The notes: a model not told the origin generated them from the sequence alone. Shown: positions 16,800 through 25,214, numbered from the stretch's first letter. The stretch: DNA of 64,000 bases from Paenibacillus faecis (GCF_008084145.1 NZ_VSDO01000007.1:1-64000), one strand, 5' to 3'. Numbers and translations are program-made.

Positions 16800-18266
16800 A
16801 TGACGGAGGTTCGCGTGCGTTATGCGCCGAGTCCTACGGGGCATTTACATATCGGCAATGCCAGAACGGCGTTGTTTAATTACTTGTTTGCCAGACATCA
16901 CGGAGGCAAATTCATCATCCGTATCGAGGATACGGACGTAAAGCGGAATATCGCCGGCGGGGAAGAGAGCCAGTTGACCTATTTGAAATGGCTCGGCATC
17001 GACTGGGATGAGAGCGTGGACGTCGGCGGGGAGTACGGGCCGTACCGCCAGACGGAACGCCTGGAGATTTACCGCAAATACTGGCAGGATCTGCTCGACC
17101 GCGGTCTGGCCTATCGTTGTTACTGTACGGAAGAAGAGCTGGAACAAGAGCGCGAGGAGCAGATCGCCCGCGGCGAAACGCCGCGTTATTCCGGGAAGCA
17201 CCGGGATTTGACGCCGGAGCAATGCGCCGCTTTCGAGGCGGAGGGCCGGGTGCCGAGCATCCGTTTCCGCGTTCCGGAAGGCCGCACTTACACGTTCGAT
17301 GATTTGGTCAAAGGACCGATCACCTTCGAATCGGATATCAGCGGCGACTTCGTTATCGTCAAAAAAGACGGCATCCCGACTTATAATTTCGCGGTGGCGC
17401 TCGATGACCATTTGATGAAAATCACGCATGTGCTCCGGGGGGAAGACCATGTCTCGAACACCCCGCGCCAGCTGATGATTTACGAGGCTTTCGGCTGGGA
17501 GCCGCCGCGGTTCGGGCACATGACCCTGATCGTCGGGGAGAACCATAAGAAACTGAGCAAACGCGACGAATCGGTGATCCAGTTTATCGAGCAATACGAT
17601 AAGCTGGGCTATTTGCCGGAAGCGATGTTTAACTTTATCGCGCTGCTGGGCTGGTCGCCGGAAGGGGAAGAGGAAATCTTCTCCCGTGAAGAGCTGATTT
17701 CGATCTTTGACGCGAATCGCCTGTCGCGCAGCCCGGCGGTCTTCGACAAGCATAAGCTGGCTCACCTCAACAATCATTACATCAAAAACGCCGATCCGGA
17801 ACGGGTGGCCGCTCTGGCCATTCCGCACCTTCAGTCGGCGTCCCGCCTGCCGGCGGAATTGACGCCGGAGCAGGAAACCTGGGCGAAGGCGCTCGTCGCC
17901 CTGTACCAGGAGCAGATGACGGCGGCTTCGGACATCGTGGAGCTGTCGGATCTCTTCTTCCGCACCCATCTGGAGATGGATGCGGAGGCCGCCGCCGTAC
18001 TGGCGGAGCCGCAAGTGCCGGAAGTCATGAACGCTTTCCTGGGCAAGGTGGAGGCTTCCTCCGCCGCCGAGTTCAAGCCTGAGCAAATCGCCGCCTGGAT
18101 CAAGGAAGTACAGAAAGAAACCGGCGCCAAGGGCAAAGGGCTCTTTATGCCGATCCGCGTGGCCTTGACCGGACAAACGCATGGCCGCGATTTGAATCAG
18201 ACGATTTATTTGCTCGGCCGCGACCGCGTCATCGACCGGTTAAAAGCGCAAATCCGCGGGGCGTAG
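16800..18266 (+). CDS. gltX: glutamyl-tRNA synthetase
   Basis: Class I aminoacyl-tRNA synthetase of 488 residues that charges tRNA-Glu and, in most Bacillales, also tRNA-Gln for later amidation. The HIGH motif is HIGN in PTGHLHIGNART and the KMSKS loop is KLSKRD. The product also has the C-terminal anticodon-binding helical domain. GGGAGGGG precedes ATG 16800. It ends just before the cysteine T-box leader, as gltX does upstream of cysES in Bacillus. Confidence 0.97.
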   Translation: MTEVRVRYAPSPTGHLHIGNARTALFNYLFARHHGGKFIIRIEDTDVKRNIAGGEESQLTYLKWLGIDWDESVDVGGEYGPYRQTERLEIYRKYWQDLLDRGLAYRCYCTEEELEQEREEQIARGETPRYSGKHRDLTPEQCAAFEAEGRVPSIRFRVPEGRTYTFDDLVKGPITFESDISGDFVIVKKDGIPTYNFAVALDDHLMKITHVLRGEDHVSNTPRQLMIYEAFGWEPPRFGHMTLIVGENHKKLSKRDESVIQFIEQYDKLGYLPEAMFNFIALLGWSPEGEEEIFSREELISIFDANRLSRSPAVFDKHKLAHLNNHYIKNADPERVAALAIPHLQSASRLPAELTPEQETWAKALVALYQEQMTAASDIVELSDLFFRTHLEMDAEAAAVLAEPQVPEVMNAFLGKVEASSAAEFKPEQIAAWIKEVQKETGAKGKGLFMPIRVALTGQTHGRDLNQTIYLLGRDRVIDRLKAQIRGA

Positions 18267-18279
18267 CATGAAATCTTTA

Positions 18280-18309
18280 TTGTCAGTTTTACAGGCAATC
18301 ATGTAAGAT
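18280..18309 (+). promoter_or_regulatory. promoter of the cysteine T-box transcript
   Basis: TTGTCA at 18280-18285 and TAAGAT at 18304-18309 with an 18-nt spacer, directly after gltX. It gives the T-box leader its own transcription start near 18316. Confidence 0.65.
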
Positions 18310-18311
18310 AA

Positions 18312-18740
18312 GGACAAAGGCAGAGATCGGGAGAAGTACGCATCGCGTACGTATTGGCCAGAGAGGATAACCGGAAGCCGCGCTTAAGGCGCGGCCGAGG
18401 CTGAGAGTTATCCCAATACGCGCGGCGGAAATGCACCCGTGAGCCGCAGCGTCGAGCGCGCCATTATTGGGGCGGGTAGAGGCTGACGTATCGTCCGCGT
18501 TAAGGGCGAGAGTGAGGGATAGAACCCGGGAATCCGCGTTCGGCATGCCGGACGAAGCGACAGACCGCGGGAAGACGCCGGCATATTGTCGGCGGAACCA
18601 AGCCACGCGGGCAGATCTGCGGCATATTTCAAGCCGCTCGATCCAAGCGGGGGCTCCGGTCAAACCGTCTATCCGAAGCAGAGTGGAACCACGCACATAA
18701 GCCGGCGTCTCTGCAGCGAAAGCTGCAGGGGCGCTTTTTT
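18312..18740 (+). promoter_or_regulatory. T-box riboswitch, cysteine-specific
   Basis: A leader RNA of about 430 nt that senses uncharged tRNA. The T-box sequence AGAGTGGAACCACGC (18680-18694) is canonical, including the bases that pair with the tRNA acceptor end. In stem I the specifier loop has GAAATGCACC (18428-18437), and the codon TGC (18432-18434) marks tRNA-Cys. A GAGAAGTACGC segment near 18330 fits the stem I start. The leader ends in a strong terminator at 18705-18740. Uncharged tRNA-Cys should favour read-through. The expected targets cysE-cysS lie 1.3 kb away because an IS200 element is inserted after the terminator. Confidence 0.9.
18705..18740 (+). terminator. T-box regulated terminator
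   Basis: A 13-bp stem with a GAAA tetraloop (18705-18717 / 18722-18734, two G-U pairs) and six T residues. Its 5' side competes with the T-box sequence for pairing in the antiterminator state, as is standard for this riboswitch class. Confidence 0.92.
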
Positions 18741-18871
18741 GTCGAAGAAAACCCCCAGTTTGACTGGGGGTTCAGGAAAGCTTATAGCTATGAGTAAAAA
18801 TCCCTTGACCTTTATGATAAAATGATAGCCGGTCTGCCAACCGCATCATGAAATCAAGGAGGACAAGGGAA

Positions 18872-19342
18872 ATGGATAAGAGCAGTCTAGCACATACACG
18901 CTGGAACTGCAAATACCATATCGTATTTGCGCCAAAGTACAGACGACAAGTGATCTATGGGAAATTAAAAAGAGAAATCGGAAAAATCATTCGAGAGCTA
19001 TGTGAGAGAAAAGGTGTGGAGATTCATGAGGCGGAGGCATGCCCAGACCATATTCACATGCTGGTAAGTATCCCTCCTAAGTTAAGTGTGTCGGAATTTA
19101 TGGGATACTTGAAGGGAAAAAGTTCGCTGATGATCTTCGATAAGTTTGCGAATCTAAAGTATCGGTACGGAAATCGACAGTTTTGGTGTAGAGGATACTT
19201 TGTGGATACGGTAGGACGTAACAGGAAAGTGATCGCCGAATACATTCGGAATCAGCTAACAGAAGATAAGAACTACGAACAACTCACGATGAAAGAACTG
19301 TTCGACCCGTTTACGGGTGAGTCGGTAGGAAAGGGCAAGTAA
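18872..19342 (+). CDS. tnpA: IS200-type transposase TnpA (HUH/Y1)
   Basis: A 156-residue single-strand transposase of the IS200 group. The HUH motif is HIH in CPDHIHMLV, and the catalytic tyrosine is in the C-terminal helix (AEYIRNQ). The conserved KYHIVFAPKYRRQ start region and LKGKSSLMIFD segment are typical. I chose ATG 18872, with AAGGAGG at 18856-18862; an upstream ATG at 18848 is itself upstream of that ribosome binding site. No tnpB partner is present. The gene is intact, so the element may be active. It lies in the same direction as the T-box transcript and cysE. Confidence 0.95.
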   Translation: MDKSSLAHTRWNCKYHIVFAPKYRRQVIYGKLKREIGKIIRELCERKGVEIHEAEACPDHIHMLVSIPPKLSVSEFMGYLKGKSSLMIFDKFANLKYRYGNRQFWCRGYFVDTVGRNRKVIAEYIRNQLTEDKNYEQLTMKELFDPFTGESVGKGK

Positions 19343-19343
19343 A

Positions 19344-19361
19344 AAAGCCCCTTTAAGGGGC
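19344..19361 (-). terminator. terminator-like hairpin behind tnpA, reading on the minus strand
   Basis: GCCCCTT / AAGGGGC (19347-19361) is preceded by six A residues on the plus strand, so it forms a terminator for transcription coming from the right on the minus strand. It could shield tnpA from antisense reading. Confidence 0.5.
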
Positions 19362-19512
19362 ATGCCCGAGACCGCTCGCGGTTGGCAGACTTTCAGTGCG
19401 CCTTCTTAGGCGCTTGCTAGTACCATGCCCTTATAGGGCTGATGGAAGCCACCGGCTAAGCCGGTGGTTATGACTTGTAGGCGGCAAATTCCAGGAATCC
19501 GGCTTTTGCCGG

Positions 19513-19539
19513 GGATGACCGGGATGACCGAGATGACCG
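19513..19539 (+). repeat. three tandem 9-bp units (RGATGACCG)
   Basis: Three consecutive copies, GGATGACCG, GGATGACCG and AGATGACCG, stand just right of the IS200 element. Function unknown; no gene covers the region. Confidence 0.7.
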
Positions 19540-19752
19540 AGGGCCGGGCTGAGTACCGGGATAACGGATTCAGGCAAATACCGGGAGGAATCCGTGCGAA
19601 TAGAGACAAGGGGTAAGACCGGCCCGGCGCGTACGACGGGCCGCGGGGGAAATTTGCAGGCGTCGGCGACGCCGCCCCTTAGCAGAGTAGGAGCCAGGGC
19701 AGGGCGGCGAGCTTCGATAGCCAGCCAGCTTCCGTCGGAAGCCAGTCAGGTG

Positions 19753-19951
19753 AATAAGGGTCTTTTAAGGCGCTATTTTGTCGAATTTGGCTTTTCGGTG
19801 TGAAATAGAGGTCATTTGGGGCCTTATTTTAGAGAAAGTCGGGCAAAAACCGGATTTTTGAGCTCACGCCAGAGAAATAAGGCCGTTTTTGACCGCTATT
19901 ATGCCCGTGGAGCCGAATCGGGCCCAAATAACGGCCCAAAAGACCGCTAAT
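19753..19951. repeat. four diverged copies of an about 27-bp repeat upstream of cysE
   Basis: Copies at 19753-19779, 19803-19830 (inverted), 19875-19902 and 19925-19951 share the pattern AAATAAGGCC-N3-7-GACC-GCTATT. The whole region 19476-20040 holds no credible gene and no clear promoter. The copies look like a dispersed non-coding repeat family and not a simple operator array. The open frames there are short and lack ribosome binding sites. Confidence 0.65.
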
Positions 19952-20040
19952 GCGGCCGAGGAGTTTCCTCAACTTACCGGGGTGGGGGTTAGCGTTACAC
20001 GGACCAGGAAAAGACGTAAGCAGAAAGAGGGGGAACGCTT

Positions 20041-20796
20041 ATGTTTAAAAGAATGAAATCCGATATCCAGGCGGTATTCGAAAACGATCCCGCGGCCAGA
20101 AGCTGGTTTGAGGTGGTGTTCACCTACTCCGGCCTGCACGCCATCTGGAGCCACCGGATCGCTCACGCCTTGTACCGCAGGCGGTGGTTTACGCTGGCTC
20201 GCATCGTTTCCCAGGTCAGCCGGTTTTTCACGGGTATCGAAATTCACCCTGGTGCCCAAATCGGGAACAGGCTGTTCATCGACCACGGCATGGGTGTGGT
20301 CATCGGGGAGACCTGTGAAATCGGCGATGATGTGGTGATTTATCAGGGGGTTACGCTGGGCGGGAGCGGCAAAGAGAAAGGCAAGCGCCATCCGACCATC
20401 GGCAACAACGTCGTGATCGGGTCCGGAGCGAAGATACTGGGCTCGTTTAAGGTGGGAGATCAGAGCAATATCGGAGCCAATTCGGTCGTTTTGAAGGAAG
20501 TCCCCGCCGACAGCACGGTCGTCGGCATCCCGGGCAAAGTGGTCCGGCAGGGCGGTAAACGTCTGGACCGCCTCAGCCACCAGCTTCCGGATCCGGTCGT
20601 CGATGCGCTGCGCTCGCTTCAATTGGAGATCGAACGGCTCCAGAGTGAAGTGGAGCGCCTGCGGGGAGAACGGCAGGGTGAGCACAGCGGGATCTATGGG
20701 ACGAAGGAGATGCATAAGGAGCCGGAGCAACAAGAGCAACCAGAGCAACAAGAGAAGCAAGAGAAGCCGGAAGAAGCGCTGGAGAGAAAACGCTAG
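20041..20796 (+). CDS. cysE: serine O-acetyltransferase
   Basis: CysE acetylates serine to O-acetylserine, the precursor of cysteine. The 251-residue protein has the SAT N-terminal helices and left-handed beta-helix hexapeptide repeats; the catalytic pair D81/H82 lies in IDHGMG, and H117 follows in the active-site loop. The C-terminal 45 residues are odd: they are rich in Glu and Gln, with repeated EQQEQP/EKQEKP units, and are probably disordered. An AGAGGGGG-type ribosome binding site precedes ATG 20041. It begins the operon cysE-cysS-mrnC-rlmB-yacP, whose T-box leader has been separated from it by an IS200 element. Confidence 0.95.
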   Translation: MFKRMKSDIQAVFENDPAARSWFEVVFTYSGLHAIWSHRIAHALYRRRWFTLARIVSQVSRFFTGIEIHPGAQIGNRLFIDHGMGVVIGETCEIGDDVVIYQGVTLGGSGKEKGKRHPTIGNNVVIGSGAKILGSFKVGDQSNIGANSVVLKEVPADSTVVGIPGKVVRQGGKRLDRLSHQLPDPVVDALRSLQLEIERLQSEVERLRGERQGEHSGIYGTKEMHKEPEQQEQPEQQEKQEKPEEALERKR

Positions 20797-20900
20797 TCTT
20801 GAATTCAGCTCGGGCGGCCGACAGAACGGCGGTGCCAGCAGGGAATCCAGGGTATAATAACTATAACCATAGGAACTTAATGCGGAAAGGAATCGTGATT

Positions 20901-22310
20901 ATGGCGCTGCAAATCTATAACACGCTGACGCGAATGAAGGAGAATTTCGTCCCGCGGGAACCGGGAAAGGCCAGCATGTATGTGTGCGGCCCGACCGTAT
21001 ACGGGTATATCCATATCGGTAACGCGCGGCCGGTGATTTTTTTCGACGTCGTTCGCAGCTATTTGGAAAATCAAAACTATGAGGTCAATTACGTGGTCAA
21101 TTTCACGGATGTGGATGACAAATTGATCCGAAAAGCCGAAGAAATGAAATTGACCGTACCTGAGGTCGCCTCGCTGTTTATCGATGCCTACTATGAAGAT
21201 CTGGAGGGGCTCGGCATTCCCAAAGCGACGGCCAACCCGCGGGTTACGGAGAACATGGATCTGATCATCGCGTTTATCCGGGAGCTGGAAAGCAAAGGCT
21301 ATGCTTATGAAAGCGGCGGGGACGTCTTTTTCCGGACCAAAAAATTCGACGGATACGGCAAGCTCTCGGGCCAAAACATCGAGGAATTGCAGTTCGGCAT
21401 CCGCATCGAAGTGGACGAACGCAAAGAAAATCCGGAGGACTTCGTACTTTGGAAAGCCGCGAAACCGGGGGAAATTCATTGGGACAGCCCTTGGGGCAAA
21501 GGACGGCCGGGATGGCATATCGAATGCTCGGCGATGGCGCGCCACCATTTGGGGGAGACGATGGATATCCACGGCGGCGGACAGGACCTGCAGTTCCCGC
21601 ATCATGAATGCGAGGTGGCCCAATCGGAGGCGTTGACCGGCAAGCCTCTGGCCAGCTATTGGATGCATAACGGCTACGTTAACATCGGCGGGGAAAAAAT
21701 GTCGAAGTCGCTCGGCAACGGCGTTCTGGTCAAGGACCTCCGCGGGCGCTACAAACGCGAAGCGATCCGTTACTTCATGCTGTCGAACCACTACCGCAAT
21801 CCGCTGAACTTCTCGGATGAAGCGATGCTGCAAGCCGAGCGGAGCGTGGAGCGGATCGAAAACGCCCTGAACAACTTGCGCTACCGGATGAAAGAGTCCG
21901 CAGACGCGCAGGACGGCGGTGCAGCGACTCCGGAATGGGAGAAGAAGCTGCGCGAAATCTGGCTGACGTTCCACGCCAAGATGCAGGACGACTTCAATAC
22001 GCCGGACGCCATTACGGCGGTGTTTGAATGGGTGAGCGAGGTCAACGCCTTGCTGCAGCGACAGGAGGTGTCCCGCGCCGATCTGGAGGCGGCGCACAAG
22101 CTGTTCGCGGAGATGAACGGCGTGCTGCGCATCGCCGGGGAAGCGGAGCAGGAGCTGCTCGACGAGGACATCGATGCGCTGATCGCGGAGCGGGCGGAAG
22201 CGCGGAAGAACAAAAATTGGGCCCGGGCCGACGAAATCCGCGATCTGCTGAACGAGCAGGGCATCCTGCTCGAGGATACGCCGCAGGGCATGAGATGGCG
22301 GCGCAAATGA
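20901..22310 (+). CDS. cysS: cysteinyl-tRNA synthetase
   Basis: Class I synthetase charging tRNA-Cys. It has the zinc-binding MYVCGPTVYG, the HIGH motif HIGN in YGYIHIGNARP and the KMSKSLGNG loop. From ATG 20901 it has 469 residues, the normal length. GGAAAGGAA at 20884-20892 serves this start; an in-frame ATG at 20880 would add 7 residues and a longer extension from 20799 is not family-like. A weak TATAAT (20853-20858) just upstream has no clear -35 partner. The stop overlaps the mrnC start. Confidence 0.96.
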   Translation: MALQIYNTLTRMKENFVPREPGKASMYVCGPTVYGYIHIGNARPVIFFDVVRSYLENQNYEVNYVVNFTDVDDKLIRKAEEMKLTVPEVASLFIDAYYEDLEGLGIPKATANPRVTENMDLIIAFIRELESKGYAYESGGDVFFRTKKFDGYGKLSGQNIEELQFGIRIEVDERKENPEDFVLWKAAKPGEIHWDSPWGKGRPGWHIECSAMARHHLGETMDIHGGGQDLQFPHHECEVAQSEALTGKPLASYWMHNGYVNIGGEKMSKSLGNGVLVKDLRGRYKREAIRYFMLSNHYRNPLNFSDEAMLQAERSVERIENALNNLRYRMKESADAQDGGAATPEWEKKLREIWLTFHAKMQDDFNTPDAITAVFEWVSEVNALLQRQEVSRADLEAAHKLFAEMNGVLRIAGEAEQELLDEDIDALIAERAEARKNKNWARADEIRDLLNEQGILLEDTPQGMRWRRK

Positions 22311-22819
22311 CGGGCCCGGGACCAACCGGCGGCGAGCCGGAGCGGTCCGCCGCCGCAGGCCCCGGCGCCCCGGCGGATGCGCAGCCGGCCGCGCCCGAAC
22401 CGGCGGCGCTCTGGTTCCCGGAGCCGCCGGCTAAGCCGGCCCGGCTGCTGCCGCCGCTCGCGCTGGCTTATATCGGCGACGCCGTCTATGAGGTCGCCGT
22501 CCGCCAGCATGTGATGGCCCGGCCGAATCTCCGGCCTCACCACCTGCACGGGCAGTCGACCAAATACGTCTCCGCCAAGGCCCAGGCCAAGCTGCTGGCC
22601 CTGCTGGAGCCGCAGCTGACCGAGGAGGAAAGGGACGTTGTCCGGCAGGGCCGCAACGCCAAATCCGGCACCGTTCCCAAAAACGCGAACGTGCAGGATT
22701 ACCGGCACGCGACCGCCTTGGAATGCCTGGTCGGATATCTGTACTACACGGGAGCGCATGACCGCATGCGGGATTTGCTTGCACAGGGCTTTGCCAAGCT
22801 GGAGCAGGATCGAACTTGA
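22307..22819 (+). CDS. mrnC: Mini-ribonuclease III
   Basis: Mini-III matures the ends of 23S rRNA in Bacillales. The RNase III catalytic helix is visible in LALAYIGDAVYEVAVRQ, and the second acidic motif in HATALECLVGYLY; no double-stranded RNA-binding domain is present, as expected. ATG 22307 overlaps the cysS stop (ATGA). The product has 170 residues because it carries an unusual Ala/Pro/Gly-rich N-terminal extension of about 40 residues before the catalytic core. The real start could be downstream, but no better ribosome binding site is seen. Confidence 0.9.
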   Translation: MTGPGPTGGEPERSAAAGPGAPADAQPAAPEPAALWFPEPPAKPARLLPPLALAYIGDAVYEVAVRQHVMARPNLRPHHLHGQSTKYVSAKAQAKLLALLEPQLTEEERDVVRQGRNAKSGTVPKNANVQDYRHATALECLVGYLYYTGAHDRMRDLLAQGFAKLEQDRT

Positions 22820-22856
22820 GCGGGTTAACATATTTTTTGCACAGGAGGATACGGTT

Positions 22857-23609
22857 ATGGAGGATCAGGAATGGATCGCCGGCAAGCATTCGCTGCTTGA
22901 AGCGCTGAGGGCGGGACGAACAATCAACAAAATTTGGGTGGCCGAGGGTGCCCAGAAGCATTTGACCCAGCCGATTCTGGCCGAAGCCAAAAACCGCGGC
23001 ATCGTGGTTCAGTTTGTGGACAAGCGGAAGCTGGACCAAATGGCGCCGGGCATGCAGCATCAGGGCGTAGTGGCCCAAGCGGCCCCTTATGCCTATGTCG
23101 AGGTGGAGGAGCTGCTGGCTAAGGCCGCCGAGCGGGAGGAGCCACCGTTTTTGCTGATTTTGGACGAAATCGAGGATCCGCATAATTTGGGCTCGATTTT
23201 GCGGACGGCGGAATGCACCGGGGTGCATGGCGTTATTATCCCTAAACGGCGTTCGGCTGCCGTGACGGCCACCGTCTCCAAAACCTCCGCCGGGGCCGTT
23301 GAATACGTCCCGGTTGCGAGGGTGACCAATCTGGTTCAGACGATGGAGCAGTTGAAAGAGGCGGGGGTCTGGATCGTCGGCACCGACGTTGCGGCCAAGG
23401 AAGAAATCTATGGCGGCGGCGATATTTTGTCAGGCTCGGTAGCGGTGGTCATCGGGAACGAAAACCAGGGGATGGGCCGGCTGGTTCGTGAAAATTGCGA
23501 TGTGCTGCTGAAACTTCCGATGAACGGAAAGCTGAATTCCCTGAACGCCTCGGTCGCCGCGGGCGTTGTGATGTATGAAGTGCTGCGCAGACGCCGGGCG
23601 CAGGGATAA
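22857..23609 (+). CDS. rlmB: 23S rRNA (guanosine-2'-O-)-methyltransferase RlmB (TrmH/SpoU family)
   Basis: SpoU-type methyltransferase of 250 residues with an N-terminal L30e-like RNA-binding domain (EWIAGKHSLLEAL) and a trefoil-knot catalytic domain. Motif 2 is VIGNENQGM and motif 3 is LNSLNASVAAGVVMYE. In E. coli the family member methylates G2251 of 23S rRNA. AGGAGG precedes ATG 22857. It follows mrnC, another 23S rRNA maturation enzyme. Confidence 0.93.
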   Translation: MEDQEWIAGKHSLLEALRAGRTINKIWVAEGAQKHLTQPILAEAKNRGIVVQFVDKRKLDQMAPGMQHQGVVAQAAPYAYVEVEELLAKAAEREEPPFLLILDEIEDPHNLGSILRTAECTGVHGVIIPKRRSAAVTATVSKTSAGAVEYVPVARVTNLVQTMEQLKEAGVWIVGTDVAAKEEIYGGGDILSGSVAVVIGNENQGMGRLVRENCDVLLKLPMNGKLNSLNASVAAGVVMYEVLRRRRAQG

Positions 23610-23615
23610 ACACTT

Positions 23616-24137
23616 ATGCGCGATATGCGCGACGTTCTTCTGGTGGACGGGTACAACATGATCGGCGGGTGGCCCGAGTTGGCCGCTTTGTCCAAAAACG
23701 ATTTGGAGGAGGCCAGGAATCGCCTGCTGGCGAGGCTCGCCGATTATCAAGCCTTTTCGGGGAGAAAGGTGATTGTGGTATTTGACGCCTACCGGGTACC
23801 CGGCCTCGGAAAATCGTTCGCTCAATACAAAATCGATATCTATTACACCAAAGAGAAAGAGACGGCGGACGAATGCATTGAGCGGCTGGTGGGCGAACTT
23901 TGGCACCGCCGCAGGCAAATTTATGTGGCTACGAGCGATATGGTGGAGCAGCACGTGATTTTTGGACAAGGAGCTCTGCGGATTTCGGCAAGGGAATTGT
24001 TGACGCAAGTCGAACAAAGCGAGAAAGAGATTCAGACGAAATTGACGGAACGCAGCAGTAATACCGCCCGCAATACGCTGGACGGAAAGCTAAGCCCGGA
24101 GATGCGCCAGATGTTCGAGAGATGGCGAAGGGAATAG
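23616..24137 (+). CDS. yacP: NYN/PIN-like RNA-binding nuclease YacP (Rae1 family)
   Basis: A 173-residue NYN-domain protein. The first acidic motif is DVLLVDGYNMIGGW, with further acidic residues in VVFDAYRV and the YVATSD motif near residue 110. The Bacillus orthologue Rae1 cleaves mRNA in the ribosomal A site; the same role here is inferred from family and from its place beside mrnC, rlmB and sigH. Its start is 6 nt after the rlmB stop and the ribosome binding site is weak, which suggests translational coupling. Confidence 0.9.
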   Translation: MRDMRDVLLVDGYNMIGGWPELAALSKNDLEEARNRLLARLADYQAFSGRKVIVVFDAYRVPGLGKSFAQYKIDIYYTKEKETADECIERLVGELWHRRRQIYVATSDMVEQHVIFGQGALRISARELLTQVEQSEKEIQTKLTERSSNTARNTLDGKLSPEMRQMFERWRRE

Positions 24138-24210
24138 GCGAGAATTCTGTCGGATTCCTCCTAAATGCCCTTGACAAAGTTCGACTTTACATCTTTTGGT
24201 ACTTTTTTTG

Positions 24211-24240
24211 TTGACGCTCATATGCGGCATCATATATACT
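24211..24240 (+). promoter_or_regulatory. SigA promoter of sigH
   Basis: TTGACG at 24211-24216 and TATACT at 24235-24240 (18-nt spacer) lie about 60 nt upstream of the sigH start. A second TTGACA at 24171 has no good -10 partner. Confidence 0.7.
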
Positions 24241-24298
24241 GTTCGTATTACTTGACTGAGTGACGGGGCACCGTGCGTTGCAGCCGGAGGGATTTGTG

Positions 24299-24949
24299 GT
24301 GAGTGTCAACCTCGAGACATGGGTTAGATCCGACTATGAGGTTTTAAATGACGAAGACATTGTCGAAGCCGTGCGTAACGGTGACAGTGAAGCTCTGGAG
24401 TACTTGATCAACAAGTACCGCAGTTTTGTGCGGGCCAAAGCTAGATCTTATTTCCTGATTGGGGCTGACCGCGAGGATATTATCCAGGAAGGCATGATCG
24501 GTCTTTACAAATCGATCCGGGATTTTCGGGGAGACAAGCTGGCTTCGTTCAAGGCATTCGCCGAGATTTGCATCACGCGGCAGATTATTACCGCGATCAA
24601 GACGGCGACGAGGCAGAAGCATATTCCGTTAAATTCCTATGTTTCTTTGGACAAGCCGATTTACGACGAAGATTCCGATCGTACGCTGCTGGATGTGATC
24701 TGCGGTTCCCGGGTTTGCGACCCCGAAGAGCTGATCATCAACCAGGAGGAATTTACCGGCCTTGAAGACAAGATGTCCGAGATCCTAAGCGATCTCGAAC
24801 GCAAGGTTTTGATGCTCTATTTGGATGGCCGCTCTTATCAGGAGATTGCGGTAGATCTGAAGCGGCACGTCAAATCCATCGATAATGCGCTGCAGCGGGT
24901 TAAGAGAAAGCTGGAACGTTATCTGGAAGTGCGTGACGGAGGAATTTGA
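24299..24949 (+). CDS. sigH: RNA polymerase sigma factor SigH
   Basis: SigH (sigma-30) drives early stationary phase and sporulation genes. The 216-residue product matches the Bacillus protein in length. Region 2 contains DREDIIQEGMIGLYKSIRDF, and region 4 holds a helix-turn-helix in SYQEIAVDLKRHVKSID. I chose GTG 24299; GGAGGG at 24286-24291 is well spaced, and the adjacent GTG at 24296 is slightly close. The gene is transcribed from its own promoter and is followed by a terminator. Confidence 0.95.
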   Translation: MSVNLETWVRSDYEVLNDEDIVEAVRNGDSEALEYLINKYRSFVRAKARSYFLIGADREDIIQEGMIGLYKSIRDFRGDKLASFKAFAEICITRQIITAIKTATRQKHIPLNSYVSLDKPIYDEDSDRTLLDVICGSRVCDPEELIINQEEFTGLEDKMSEILSDLERKVLMLYLDGRSYQEIAVDLKRHVKSIDNALQRVKRKLERYLEVRDGGI

Positions 24950-24983
24950 AATTTTGGTTTCTCTATTATTCCACGGAAACAAG

Positions 24984-25011
24984 GGACGAGGGCTTGCGGT
25001 CGTCCTTTTTT
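24984..25011 (+). terminator. terminator after sigH
   Basis: GGACGA (24984-24989) pairs with TCGTCC (25000-25005), followed by TTTTTT. The rest of the 357-nt sigH-rpmG gap shows no gene; it holds the rpmG promoter at its right end. Confidence 0.7.
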
Positions 25012-25185
25012 GCTATTCCGGGAACTCTTCCATATGCGGCGGGAAGGAAGTTTATCCTTCGAGAAGTTGAGCAATACTAGAACAAGTACGCATTCGATTC
25101 CAGCACTTTCCTGGCGACCCATTTTTGACTCGGATCCCTCGGTAAATTACCTCAATTTAACGACGCGAGAAGCTTGTTTGGCTCG

Positions 25186-25214
25186 TTGACACGGGTATTG
25201 GCATGTGATAAAGT
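25186..25214 (+). promoter_or_regulatory. promoter of rpmG-secE-nusG
   Basis: A perfect TTGACA at 25186-25191 and an extended -10 (TG-A-TAAAGT, hexamer 25209-25214) with a 17-nt spacer. The leader before rpmG is about 85 nt. Confidence 0.75.

Larger units (their letters stand above)
18745..19475 (+). mobile_element. IS200-type element (IS200/IS605 family), ends approximate
   Basis: The element carries one gene (tnpA) and subterminal hairpins instead of inverted repeats. The left-end hairpin AACCCCCAGT-TTG-ACTGGGGGTT lies at 18750-18772 and the right-end hairpin CCACCGGC-TAA-GCCGGTGG at 19449-19467. Exact cleavage sites cannot be placed by eye. It is inserted immediately behind the T run of the cysteine T-box terminator. 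IS200-type elements are known to favour positions near terminators. A 31-nt piece of the left end recurs at 61006-61036. Confidence 0.85.

Noticed and set aside
19476..19752. A possible small gene between the IS200 element and cysE (frame from 19594)
   Set aside because: Low-complexity Arg/Ala-rich translation, no good ribosome binding site, and the stretch overlaps repeats.
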